Shown: positions 1 through 5,658 of the stretch, one piece after another | Position numbering within the stretch: the first letter of the stretch is position 1 | Layout of the letters: every line of letters starts with the position of its first letter | IMG/VR virus record: IMGVR_UViG_3300027771_000030 | Span: 1-44,378 of that record | Origin: a virus | Direction: 5' to 3' (one strand) | DNA: 44,378 nt | The notes under the pieces: model-generated | The model's database searches: none | Told to the model about the DNA's origin: nothing | What the model saw: the letters and a program-made list of their open reading frames with translations, nothing else | Program-made: the position numbers and the translations under genes

Positions 1-1
1 A

Positions 2-88
2 GGTATAAGAGATAAAGAAAATAAACAGGGCAAACAATACGGAGCATTGGATTTTAAACGACAACAAACGGATACAAACGGCTACTAG
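2..88 (+). CDS. C-terminal end of an unidentified protein, cut by the window edge
   Basis: A reading frame is open from base 2 to a TAG at 86-88 and gives 28 residues, rich in Lys, Gln and Asn and ending in TDTNGY. No start lies inside the window. The codons look like those of the neighbours, so I read this as the tail of a rightward gene that begins outside. The piece is too short to assign. It could also be a chance open frame, because short open frames are common in such DNA. Confidence 0.35.
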   Translation, partial: GIRDKENKQGKQYGALDFKRQQTDTNGY

Positions 89-103
89 CAGGTAGCTAGT
101 GCC
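80..103. other. Hairpin overlapping the stop of the left-edge gene
   Basis: GGC-T-ACTAGC (80-89) pairs with GCTAGTGCC (95-103) around a five-base loop, with one bulged T. The A-run that follows argues against a rightward intrinsic terminator. From 104 to 245 I see no gene, only a run of seven C (149-155) and a weaker hairpin GATCTT/AAGATC at 169-189. Confidence 0.4.
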
Positions 104-245
104 ATAAAAAAAGCTAGAATATTCTATCAAAAAAACAAAAATATTGTACCCCCCCATCGATTTTAAAAGATCTTTTGTTTTTCAAGATCATCGCGTATAT
201 TATATTATTACCCAAACCCCCTATATGTGTAATATATTTTTTTTG

Positions 246-253
246 TATCTTCG
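246..253 (+). promoter_or_regulatory. Variant -7 promoter element TATCTTCG
   Basis: TATCTTCG differs by one base from TATCTTTG, which stands before several other genes here and fits the Bacteroidetes -7 consensus TAnnTTTG. It lies 18 bases before the ATG at 272. No clear -33 TTTG is seen at the usual spacing. Confidence 0.5.
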
Positions 254-271
254 TAGTCTAAATTTAAAGTT

Positions 272-481
272 ATGAAACAAGTAGGGTCAATAATGCAAGA
301 GCATTTAAATAGTAGAGACAGGCATGAGATGCTTTCTAGAGGTAACTATTATGAGACAGGTATTTCTAAATTTGCAAGAATGCGTAAAGACAATAACCAG
401 AGAAGTGTAGTTCAAGACATTGCTGATGGAATTGGATTGGCAAAAAGCAGAGAAGAAATGAGAGAATTTTTTAAACGTTAA
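272..481 (+). CDS. Small unknown phage protein (69 aa)
   Basis: The product has 69 residues with a charged, probably helical composition and many Arg, Lys and Glu. It has no signal peptide, membrane segment or cysteine. I do not recognise a family. The gene stands alone as a transcription unit: a promoter-like TATCTTCG precedes it by 18 bases and a good hairpin terminator follows 30 bases after the stop. The ATG at 272 is the only sensible start. A single short monocistronic unit at the head of the rightward block may be a regulatory or host-takeover protein, but that is inference from position only. Confidence 0.6.
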   Translation: MKQVGSIMQEHLNSRDRHEMLSRGNYYETGISKFARMRKDNNQRSVVQDIADGIGLAKSREEMREFFKR

Positions 482-510
482 CTTTCTTCCCAAAGTTAAT
501 TTTGTTTTCC

Positions 511-544
511 AAGAGGCACGTACTTAGTATTTGCCTCTTTTTTT
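511..544 (+). terminator. Intrinsic terminator
   Basis: AAGAGGCA (511-518) pairs perfectly with TGCCTCTT (532-539) around a 13-base loop, followed directly by a run of T. It separates the 69-residue gene from groEL. Confidence 0.85.
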
Positions 545-592
545 ATGCTTACTTTTTAAATCTATGCTTAGTTTATTTTTAGTTTATGCTTA
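544..592. repeat. Three direct copies of TATGCTTA upstream of groEL
   Basis: TATGCTTA occurs at 544-551, 563-570 and 585-592, each followed by (C/G)TTT. The spacings are 19 and 22 bases, about two helical turns. The copies lie between the terminator and the groEL promoter, in a 300-base stretch (482-781) with no convincing gene; a 21-codon frame from 613 is the best it offers. The arrangement resembles an operator or iteron set, but what binds is unknown. Confidence 0.45.
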
Positions 593-745
593 CTTTCTTT
601 CTCTTAAGTACTATGGATAAAGAATATGTTATAAATGCTTTCTTTTTTCTATTTTTACAGGGAAATAAAAATATATAAATATATAAACTCTATAGAGAGA
701 GTATGGTAAGAAAAAGTGAGCATTTTAGTATCTAATAAAAAAGCT

Positions 746-753
746 TATATTTG
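746..753 (+). promoter_or_regulatory. -7 promoter element of the groEL-groES operon
   Basis: TATATTTG matches TAnnTTTG. It lies 28 bases before the groEL ATG, so the leader would be short. The leader is very A/T-rich and has no Shine-Dalgarno sequence, as is usual in Bacteroidetes. Confidence 0.65.
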
Positions 754-781
754 TACAATAATTTAATTTAATAAATACAAT

Positions 782-2353
782 ATGAATCCAAGGGAATTAC
801 ATTTTGACAAAGAGGGAAGAGAAAAATTATTAGAGGGCATTACTAAGATGTCCAAAACTGTAAAGAGTACATTAGGCCCATTAGGTAATACTGTAATGAT
901 GGAGTCTATGAATCACACAAGGGGAATGATTATCACCAAAGATGGTGTGACTGTTGCCAAGGAGATTGAGTTTGAAGATGCTGTAGAAAATTTAGCGGTA
1001 AAGATGATGAAGGAAGCTTCTGATAGAACTGCTACTTCAGCTGGTGATGGAACTACTACTGCGATAGTTTTGACTGAGGCCATTATAAAGGAAGGTATGC
1101 GACTGATAGATCGTGAGCCTAACATAAATACAAGTCAATTGGCTCGTGATATAGTTAAGGTATCTGAAGGAATCATAAAGAGTTTAGATAAATCTTCAAA
1201 GAAAGTTTCTGGTAATACTTTACGTGACGTTGCTACTATCTCTACCAATAATGATAAGGATTTGGGTAAGATGATCGCTGATGCTTATAAGGATTTAGGA
1301 AAAGACGGTAAGTTAACTGTTGAGAATAGTAAGACGGAAGACACGTATTGTGACATTACTAAAGGAATTAAGATTGACAGAGGATATTCATCGAAGCTTT
1401 TTATAAATAACCACCGTAATGACGAGTGCATATTAGATGATGTGTATATTTTAATGACGGACATGGAGATAACTAACATTCTTCAGATTGAAAATGTGTT
1501 GAAGCCGATTATAAACGAGAATAAGAAGCTACTAGTAATTGGGAATTGTTCTTCAAATGTAACTAACACACTGGCTGCTAATGTAGTACAGAACAGCCTT
1601 AAGCTTTGTAATATTATGCCACCATCGTTTGGTTATAAAACTAATGAGCTAATGGGTGATATTGCTTTGGCCACAGGTGCAAAGTATTTTAGTGAATCAC
1701 AAGGAGACAACATAGGTATGTTGACCATGAAGGATTTGGGTCATGCGGATAAGATAGTAGTTGGGAAAAACGAGACTATTATAATCAAAGAAGGTGAGCG
1801 CACTGAGGATATTCAGGACAGAATAAAAGAACTTAAGATTCAGAAAGAGAATAACAGCAACAAAAACGAAAGAGATTTCATAGATGAACGTATTTCATTA
1901 CTAACTGGTATGGTTGGTGTAATATATGTTGGTGCGAACTCAGATATTGAGCAAAAAGAAAAGTATGACAGGGTAGAAGACGCTGTTTGTGCTGTACGTT
2001 CTGCTATTGAGGAGGGTATATTACCAGGAGGTGGTATCGCATTGCTTAGATGCGCGGAAGATTTGAGTGACGGACACGCGAGTGATGTGTTATATGGTGC
2101 GCTTATAGCTCCGATTGAACAGATTCTTATTAATGCAGGAGAGGATGTAAAGGATATAAGAGATAAAGTATGTTCTTGTTCTGATGTTCCTAAGAATTTT
2201 GGATATGATGTAAAAAATAGAGTGTATGGAGATATGTACAAGATGGGTATTATAGATCCTGCCAAGGTTACGAAGAACGCGCTGAAGAATGCAGTGAGTG
2301 TAGCCACAACAATATTAAGTACAAACGCAATAGTAACCATGAAAAGAAAATAA
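782..2353 (+). CDS. groEL: Phage chaperonin GroEL (Cpn60), 523 aa
   Basis: Group I chaperonin: an ATP-driven ring that encloses and folds client proteins with a GroES lid. Seen: P33 and the TKDG motif (D54), the nucleotide motif DGTTT (89-93), the catalytic aspartate within RVEDA (E. coli D398), and GGG before the C-terminal equatorial part. At 523 residues it is shorter than E. coli GroEL (548) because it lacks the C-terminal GGM repeats and part of one equatorial loop. In the apical groove Y199, S201, F204, L237, L259, V263 and V264 (E. coli numbering) are kept, while Y203 becomes L and L234 becomes E. The inter-ring positions R452, E461, S463 and V464 are replaced by E446, D455, K457 and D458. 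The stop overlaps the groES start (TAATG). A divergent but apparently functional viral chaperonin that may fold capsid or tail proteins. Confidence 0.95.
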   Translation: MNPRELHFDKEGREKLLEGITKMSKTVKSTLGPLGNTVMMESMNHTRGMIITKDGVTVAKEIEFEDAVENLAVKMMKEASDRTATSAGDGTTTAIVLTEAIIKEGMRLIDREPNINTSQLARDIVKVSEGIIKSLDKSSKKVSGNTLRDVATISTNNDKDLGKMIADAYKDLGKDGKLTVENSKTEDTYCDITKGIKIDRGYSSKLFINNHRNDECILDDVYILMTDMEITNILQIENVLKPIINENKKLLVIGNCSSNVTNTLAANVVQNSLKLCNIMPPSFGYKTNELMGDIALATGAKYFSESQGDNIGMLTMKDLGHADKIVVGKNETIIIKEGERTEDIQDRIKELKIQKENNSNKNERDFIDERISLLTGMVGVIYVGANSDIEQKEKYDRVEDAVCAVRSAIEEGILPGGGIALLRCAEDLSDGHASDVLYGALIAPIEQILINAGEDVKDIRDKVCSCSDVPKNFGYDVKNRVYGDMYKMGIIDPAKVTKNALKNAVSVATTILSTNAIVTMKRK

Positions 2354-2610
2354 TGAAAGCAATAGGGAAGTATATAGTTATAGAAGAGATTAAAGAACAG
2401 ATAACAACTAACTCTGGAATTCTTTTAACGTCAGATGACAGCGACCAATTAAGATATAAGAAAGGGTTGGTAGTTATCCCTGGTACAAGTGTTGACACTG
2501 TAAAAAAAGGTGATACTATTTATTATGATAAAAGAGCTGGGCATTCCATGATTTTAAATGAAAACATGGTTAGTATTATATCAGAAAATGATATTGTCGT
2601 AGTACTATAG
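2353..2610 (+). CDS. groES: Phage co-chaperonin GroES (Cpn10), 85 aa
   Basis: The lid of the GroEL chamber, forming a heptamer in the known family. Seen: the N-terminal strand, then a mobile loop around residues 18-30 with the GIL tripeptide that corresponds to the GroEL-binding GIV/GIL of bacterial GroES, a KKGD turn, and a C-terminal SENDIVVVL closely like the SESDILAIV ending of E. coli GroES. At 85 residues it is about 10 shorter than the host type, mainly in the roof-loop region. It starts inside the groEL stop codon, so it is translationally coupled. The order groEL-groES is the reverse of the usual bacterial operon. Its 3' end overlaps the convergent gene at 2605-3072 by six bases. Confidence 0.9.
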   Translation: MKAIGKYIVIEEIKEQITTNSGILLTSDDSDQLRYKKGLVVIPGTSVDTVKKGDTIYYDKRAGHSMILNENMVSIISENDIVVVL

Positions 2611-3072
2611 TCCGTCTTTTATTTCTTGATTCATCTTTTTAATCATTTTACGGTAAACTTTATTACTGTATTCCGTTGATTTGTTAAAAATTGGGTTGTT
2701 TCTTCGGTCTTCGGAGATTACTTCTTCTTTATTTAACTTTTTATAAATTGAAGCGCATACGCGCTTACCCTTAAAGCCGAGTTCGTAAAGAGTAGACTCT
2801 CTTCCTTTACGTTCTCGCCACTTTATTATCCACTCATCTTTCAACATTTTATGAAATCTGTTCTTATCCCAGGACATTATCTCATTAAATTCTTCAAATT
2901 CAAATTTTGTGAACAGCCCTTCGCTATAAAGGAAGAGCATCATCTCAATATCTGCTGTTCCTAGGCCGTATTTAGCTCTAGCCCACTGTTTTATAACCTT
3001 CCAATACTTTAAATAGTCTGCATTGGGTTCTTTTCTATCGTAGTTTTTACGAAATCTTGTCTTAAATTTCAT
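2605..3072 (-). CDS. Possible winged-helix DNA-binding protein (155 aa)
   Basis: This is the only reverse-strand gene inside the rightward block. The 155-residue product is strongly basic at both ends. Its middle (about residues 30-110) has the look of a winged helix: a helix with GTADIEMMLFLYSEG, a second helical segment, then WRERKGRESTLYEL as a possible wing, followed by a helix-rich basic tail. A MarR-like or other winged-helix regulator is therefore possible, but I could not confirm the fold. It converges on groES with a six-base overlap, and its start is 40 bases from the divergent 3113 gene. A regulator acting on the shared upstream region would fit this place, but that is inference. 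Confidence 0.6.
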   Translation of the reverse strand: MKFKTRFRKNYDRKEPNADYLKYWKVIKQWARAKYGLGTADIEMMLFLYSEGLFTKFEFEEFNEIMSWDKNRFHKMLKDEWIIKWRERKGRESTLYELGFKGKRVCASIYKKLNKEEVISEDRRNNPIFNKSTEYSNKVYRKMIKKMNQEIKDGL

Positions 3073-3086
3073 TGAATTAAATTTTT

Positions 3087-3094
3087 TATCTTTG
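3087..3094 (+). promoter_or_regulatory. -7 promoter element of the micro-protein array
   Basis: TATCTTTG is a full match to TAnnTTTG, 18 bases before the ATG at 3113, inside the 40-base divergent gap. Confidence 0.65.
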
Positions 3095-3112
3095 CTAAGA
3101 TAACTTTTTTAT

Positions 3113-3424
3113 ATGGCATTAGGTAGAACAGCAAAATATTATAGGGATAATCCTGAAGCAAGAAAGAAAAGACTTGCTTACCAGAAAAGATATAACGCTA
3201 GAAAAGCTCAGATAGCTCGAAGAGTTAGAAATAACAGAGAGAATCATAAGTTTGGAACATATGGCAATTATGATGGAAAGGATGTTTCTCATAAAGGGAA
3301 AAGAATTGTTTTAGAAAAAGAATCTAAAAATAGAGCTAGTAAATCAAACACCCCTGGTGATAGAAGAGCTAGAGGAAAGAAAGGAAAAGGAAGAAAGAAC
3401 AAAGGTAATAAAGGGGGTAAATAA
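3113..3424 (+). CDS. Lysine/arginine-rich small phage protein (103 aa)
   Basis: First gene of the micro-protein array. The start MALGRTAKYYRDNPEAR and the following KKRLAYQKRYNARK resemble small basic proteins that recur in aquatic phages; their function is not established. The second half is low-complexity and ends in repeated GK, RK and NK. There are no cysteines or membrane segments. Such a charge suggests nucleic-acid binding or packaging with DNA in the capsid, but this is inference. A TATCTTTG promoter element lies 18 bases upstream, and the next gene starts two bases after the stop. Confidence 0.75.
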   Translation: MALGRTAKYYRDNPEARKKRLAYQKRYNARKAQIARRVRNNRENHKFGTYGNYDGKDVSHKGKRIVLEKESKNRASKSNTPGDRRARGKKGKGRKNKGNKGGK

Positions 3425-3426
3425 TA

Positions 3427-3579
3427 ATGGCAAAGAAAGGAAGAACAAAAGGAAACAAGATATGTCCATCAGGTATTGCATGGGCAAAAAAAACATTTGA
3501 CAAGTACCCATCTGCGTATGCGAACATGGCTGCTAGTAAATACTGCAAAGATCCTAACTACGCAAAAAATAAAAAATAA
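3427..3579 (+). CDS. Small basic protein with two cysteines (50 aa)
   Basis: A 50-residue reading frame beginning MAKKGRTKGNKICPSG, with a second cysteine near the end (KYCKDPNYAK). The middle, AWAKKTFDKYPSAYANMAAS, looks like a single amphipathic helix. Similar very short proteins appear beside capsid genes in other aquatic phages, with no known role. The start is two bases after the previous stop and the next start is two bases after its own stop, so it is part of one translated series. Confidence 0.65.
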   Translation: MAKKGRTKGNKICPSGIAWAKKTFDKYPSAYANMAASKYCKDPNYAKNKK

Positions 3580-3581
3580 TT

Positions 3582-3920
3582 ATGGCAAGAGATTTAAAAA
3601 ACCCATTATCACCAAGTACTGTACCGAGCTTTAGAACGGCTTTTTCAACTGCAAAAAAATCAGGAAAGAAAACATTTAACTGGAAGAACAAAAATTACAC
3701 TACTACAACTGCGGCTAATTTGGCAAAAAATATGTCAAATAAAAATTTATATAAAGCTGAAACAACAGCTTATAAAAACACAGTAAAAGTAGGAAACAGA
3801 CCTGATGATAATGTAACTCCTAGAAAAAGTACTGACTTACAAAAATCTACGGAAGAAGTATTTCAGTCATACTCTAAAGAATCATTAAAAAGAGAGATTA
3901 AAAAATCGAAAAAAAATTAA
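3582..3920 (+). CDS. Small phage protein with an FxxAFxxAxxxGxxxFxWxxxxYxT motif (112 aa)
   Basis: Residues 17-42 carry FRTAF, AKKSGKKTFNW and YTTTT, a short motif I know from many large and aquatic phage proteins, in which an aromatic 'F-W...Y-T' patch follows a helix with alternating Ala and Lys. Its molecular role is not established. The remainder is Lys- and Thr-rich and ends in a basic tail. No membrane segment. It sits in the array with two-base gaps on both sides. Confidence 0.7.
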   Translation: MARDLKNPLSPSTVPSFRTAFSTAKKSGKKTFNWKNKNYTTTTAANLAKNMSNKNLYKAETTAYKNTVKVGNRPDDNVTPRKSTDLQKSTEEVFQSYSKESLKREIKKSKKN

Positions 3921-3922
3921 TT

Positions 3923-4042
3923 ATGAAAAAAAAATTCAAAACACACATGATGTGTAAAAAAGACAGGTGCATTAAGGTCAATTCTATGACAGAGCATTTT
4001 AAATTAAAAAAAGACGGATACACTCATAATAAGAAAAAATAA
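3923..4042 (+). CDS. Micro-protein with two cysteines (39 aa)
   Basis: A 39-residue frame starting MKKKFKTHMMCKKDRC, with C11 and C16 and three histidines, which could allow a small metal site. It is very basic. I do not recognise a family. Support comes from its position: ATG two bases after the previous stop, and a stop two bases before the next ATG, without slack. Confidence 0.55.
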   Translation: MKKKFKTHMMCKKDRCIKVNSMTEHFKLKKDGYTHNKKK

Positions 4043-4044
4043 TT

Positions 4045-4128
4045 ATGGAAAAATTTATAGACTACTTACAACATCAATGGAATAGACTAATGTATAAATT
4101 AACATTTAGAAATTATAAAAATAAATAG
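4045..4128 (+). CDS. Micro-protein (27 aa)
   Basis: A 27-residue frame, MEKFIDYLQHQWNRLMYKL and a basic tail, with the pattern of one amphipathic helix. It fits exactly between its neighbours with two-base gaps. It is short enough to be chance, but the conserved spacing argues that it is translated. Confidence 0.45.
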   Translation: MEKFIDYLQHQWNRLMYKLTFRNYKNK

Positions 4129-4130
4129 TC

Positions 4131-4292
4131 ATGCCAACAGTAAATTATAAATGTGGAGACACAGGGAAGTCAATGAAGAAAAGTTTTCCTTACAATGCTA
4201 TGGGTAAAGCTCAAGCACACACATTTGCAAAAACTATGGGTGGTTCTATGAAGAATAATCCTACTACTAAAATGACTGAAGAAGGTTACTAA
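4131..4292 (+). CDS. Small protein with MGKAQAHTFAKTMGG motif (53 aa)
   Basis: The 53-residue product begins MPTVNYKCGDTGKSMKKSFPYN and continues with a short helix and a Met/Gly/Lys-rich stretch. This type of tiny protein is repeatedly seen in aquatic phage genomes next to the other members of this array; no function is known to me. The stop codon TAA overlaps the next ATG by one base. Confidence 0.65.
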   Translation: MPTVNYKCGDTGKSMKKSFPYNAMGKAQAHTFAKTMGGSMKNNPTTKMTEEGY

Positions 4293-4540
4293 TGGGTGAG
4301 CTTAAAAAGTGGAGAGATGAGAAGTGGGTTCGTATAGGAACGGATGGTTCTATAAAAGGAGCTTGCGGTACTAGCAAAAATAAGAAGAATCCAGATAGGT
4401 GTTTGCCTTTGGCTAAGGCTAAGTCTTTGAGCAAAGCAGAAAGAGCTAAGACGGCTAAAAAAAAGAAGGCATCAGGAGGAAAGAAACAGTTTGTCTCAAA
4501 CACAAAAAAAGCGAAAGTAACTAAAAAATATACTAAGTAA
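4292..4540 (+). CDS. Small protein of the 'LKxWRDEKWVRI' type (82 aa)
   Basis: The N-terminus GELKKWRDEKWVRIGTDG is followed by CGTSKNKKNPDRCLP and AKSLSKAERAKTAKKKK. This three-part pattern (WVRI strand, two conserved cysteines 20 residues apart, then SxxERAxTAxKKK) belongs to a family of small proteins found in phages and large algal viruses, from memory near Pfam DUF5872. No activity is established. The two Cys may bind metal or form a disulfide. It overlaps both neighbours by one base, so the three genes 4131-4794 are translationally coupled. Confidence 0.75.
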   Translation: MGELKKWRDEKWVRIGTDGSIKGACGTSKNKKNPDRCLPLAKAKSLSKAERAKTAKKKKASGGKKQFVSNTKKAKVTKKYTK

Positions 4541-4794
4541 TGGCAACACCAAGGAAAGGTAAAGCGAAAGTAAAAATTACTAAGTCAGGTAAAAAAGTAA
4601 GCTACGGTCAGGCTGGTAAAGCCAAAGGAGGAGGGCCAAGAGTAAAACCCGGCACATCTAAGGGTGATAGTTATTGCGCTAGAAGCTTAGGAATAAAGAG
4701 GGGTTTGTCTAGAAAAAAAGCAAACGACCCTAATACTCCTAACAATTTATCTCGAAAGAGATGGAAATGTTCAGGCGCTAAATCTAGAAAATAA
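4540..4794 (+). CDS. Small basic protein with YGQAGKAKGGGPR motif (84 aa)
   Basis: Recognisable segments are KVSYGQAGKAKGGGPRVKPG, DSYCARSLGI and LSRKRWKCSG. This pattern recurs in small aquatic phage proteins, often next to the previous gene's family. Two cysteines (YCAR and WKCSG) and many Lys and Arg suggest a metal-supported, nucleic-acid-associated mini-domain, but this is inference. It starts within the stop codon of the previous gene. A promoter element and another array gene follow. Confidence 0.75.
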   Translation: MATPRKGKAKVKITKSGKKVSYGQAGKAKGGGPRVKPGTSKGDSYCARSLGIKRGLSRKKANDPNTPNNLSRKRWKCSGAKSRK

Positions 4795-4802
4795 AATATT
4801 AG

Positions 4803-4810
4803 TATATTTG
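4803..4810 (+). promoter_or_regulatory. Internal -7 promoter element with an extremely short leader
   Basis: TATATTTG matches TAnnTTTG and ends only four bases before the ATG at 4815. A transcript starting at the usual distance from a -7 element would be leaderless or nearly so. Confidence 0.45.
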
Positions 4811-4814
4811 TATT

Positions 4815-4970
4815 ATGAGTAAATTCAATGAATTAGTTAAAAAGTTAATGTCTCAAGGAAAATCTGAGACAGCTGCTAAAAAAATTGCATACAGCATAGG
4901 TGCTAATAAGTATGGAAAAAAAGGAATGGCTAGGAAAGCATCAGCAGGGGTAAGAAAATCAAGAAAATAA
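4815..4970 (+). CDS. Small helical basic protein (51 aa)
   Basis: The 51-residue product MSKFNELVKKLMSQGKSE continues with AAKKIAYSIGANKYGKKGM and a basic tail. The motif 'LVKKL...G.s...A.KIA...G..KYG.KGMA.KA' recurs in phage genomes as a stand-alone mini-protein. It predicts two short helices and a basic tail. No function is established. The preceding TATATTTG could drive it separately from the upstream array. Confidence 0.65.
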   Translation: MSKFNELVKKLMSQGKSETAAKKIAYSIGANKYGKKGMARKASAGVRKSRK

Positions 4971-4993
4971 TTATTAATAAGTAAATTTATATT

Positions 4994-5191
4994 ATGAAAA
5001 AGCAAGGTTACAATTCAAGACTTGATGAGTCTTTAGCAGCAAAAAACGGAAAAAAATCTCAATCTATGAAATCTCGTAGAGACGAATCAAAGGCAATGTC
5101 TAAAAAAGATTACGGACATGCTTATGGTGGAGATCATTCTATGAAGTATGAACATCATTTAGGAAGCAATTCTAAAATATTTCAAAGATAA
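4994..5191 (+). CDS. Small protein with 'RLDESLAxKxGK' motif (65 aa)
   Basis: Residues 5-35 contain YNSRLDESLAAKNGKKSQS and MKSRRDESKAM, a repeated R-x-D-E-S pattern typical of a tiny phage protein family of unknown role. The last third, with HAYGGDHS and EHHLGS, is His-rich. A TAAATTTA sequence a few bases before the ATG is a weak promoter-like site that lacks the final G. Confidence 0.65.
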   Translation: MKKQGYNSRLDESLAAKNGKKSQSMKSRRDESKAMSKKDYGHAYGGDHSMKYEHHLGSNSKIFQR

Positions 5192-5194
5192 ATA

Positions 5195-5353
5195 ATGAAA
5201 TCAAAAGGATTTGGTGATACTGTGGAAAAATTCACAACCGCTACAGGGATTAAAAAAGCAGTAAATGCAGTTGCTAAAGCAACAGGGAAACCCTGTGGTT
5301 GTGGTGAAAGGAAAGACACTTTAAATAGAGTTTTTCCTTACGATAATAAATAA
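5195..5353 (+). CDS. Micro-protein with PCGCxxRxxxLNxxFPY motif (52 aa)
   Basis: The 52-residue frame has GFGDTVEKFTTATGIKKAV followed by GKPCGCGERKDTLNRVFPY. The pattern 'GD..EK.T..TGIK' then 'CGC..R...LN..FPY' recurs in many large and aquatic phages, sometimes as a stand-alone protein and sometimes as a tail on others; its function is unknown to me. The CGC pair could bind a metal. It begins three bases after the previous stop and is the last gene of the array, 18 bases before a virion gene. Confidence 0.65.
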   Translation: MKSKGFGDTVEKFTTATGIKKAVNAVAKATGKPCGCGERKDTLNRVFPYDNK

Positions 5354-5371
5354 TAAGATAAAACAACAACA

Positions 5372-5638
5372 ATGGCATATCAAAAATTACAAACAAGTAG
5401 AGCTGCTGTAGTAACTCCTAGTGATACAGTAGACATACCAAGTATTTCTACTCAAAACGGAAGGGGAAATAACGGCTGCGTATTATACGTAGGAGTAGGA
5501 GGAGACTTAACTGTTTTAACTGCAGGCGGTGACAAGGTTTTATTTACAGGATTTCCTACAGGAGGGTTTTTACCTGTACAAGTGGTGAGAGTTTTTGCAA
5601 CGGATACAACGGCTGCTTCGATTTTAGCTCTTTGGTAA
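5372..5638 (+). CDS. Small virion-associated protein (88 aa)
   Basis: The ending LPVQVVRVFATDTTAASILALW is the hallmark of a very common short structural protein of aquatic podoviruses and myoviruses, and the start AYQKLQTSRAAVVTPSDTVDIPS fits the same family. The body, CVLYVGVGGDLTVLTAGGDKV, predicts beta strands. It is probably a small head-decoration or neck-spike subunit, known only by association with particles. It has no signal peptide. It links the micro-protein array to the tail genes. Confidence 0.7.
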   Translation: MAYQKLQTSRAAVVTPSDTVDIPSISTQNGRGNNGCVLYVGVGGDLTVLTAGGDKVLFTGFPTGGFLPVQVVRVFATDTTAASILALW

Positions 5639-5658
5639 TAACAAATTAATAAAAACGT

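Noticed and set aside
149-155. Run of seven C as a slippage or packaging site
   Set aside because: It is a lone homopolymer with no coding frame around it and no partner feature, so nothing supports a function.
613-678. 21-codon frame upstream of groEL
   Set aside because: It is short, Phe-rich from T-runs, and lacks a promoter element at a fitting distance.
1840-2340. A 166-codon reverse frame opposite groEL
   Set aside because: It is antisense to a strongly conserved gene, rich in Ser, Ile and Leu as expected from reading AT-rich coding DNA backwards, and has no promoter or recognisable motif.
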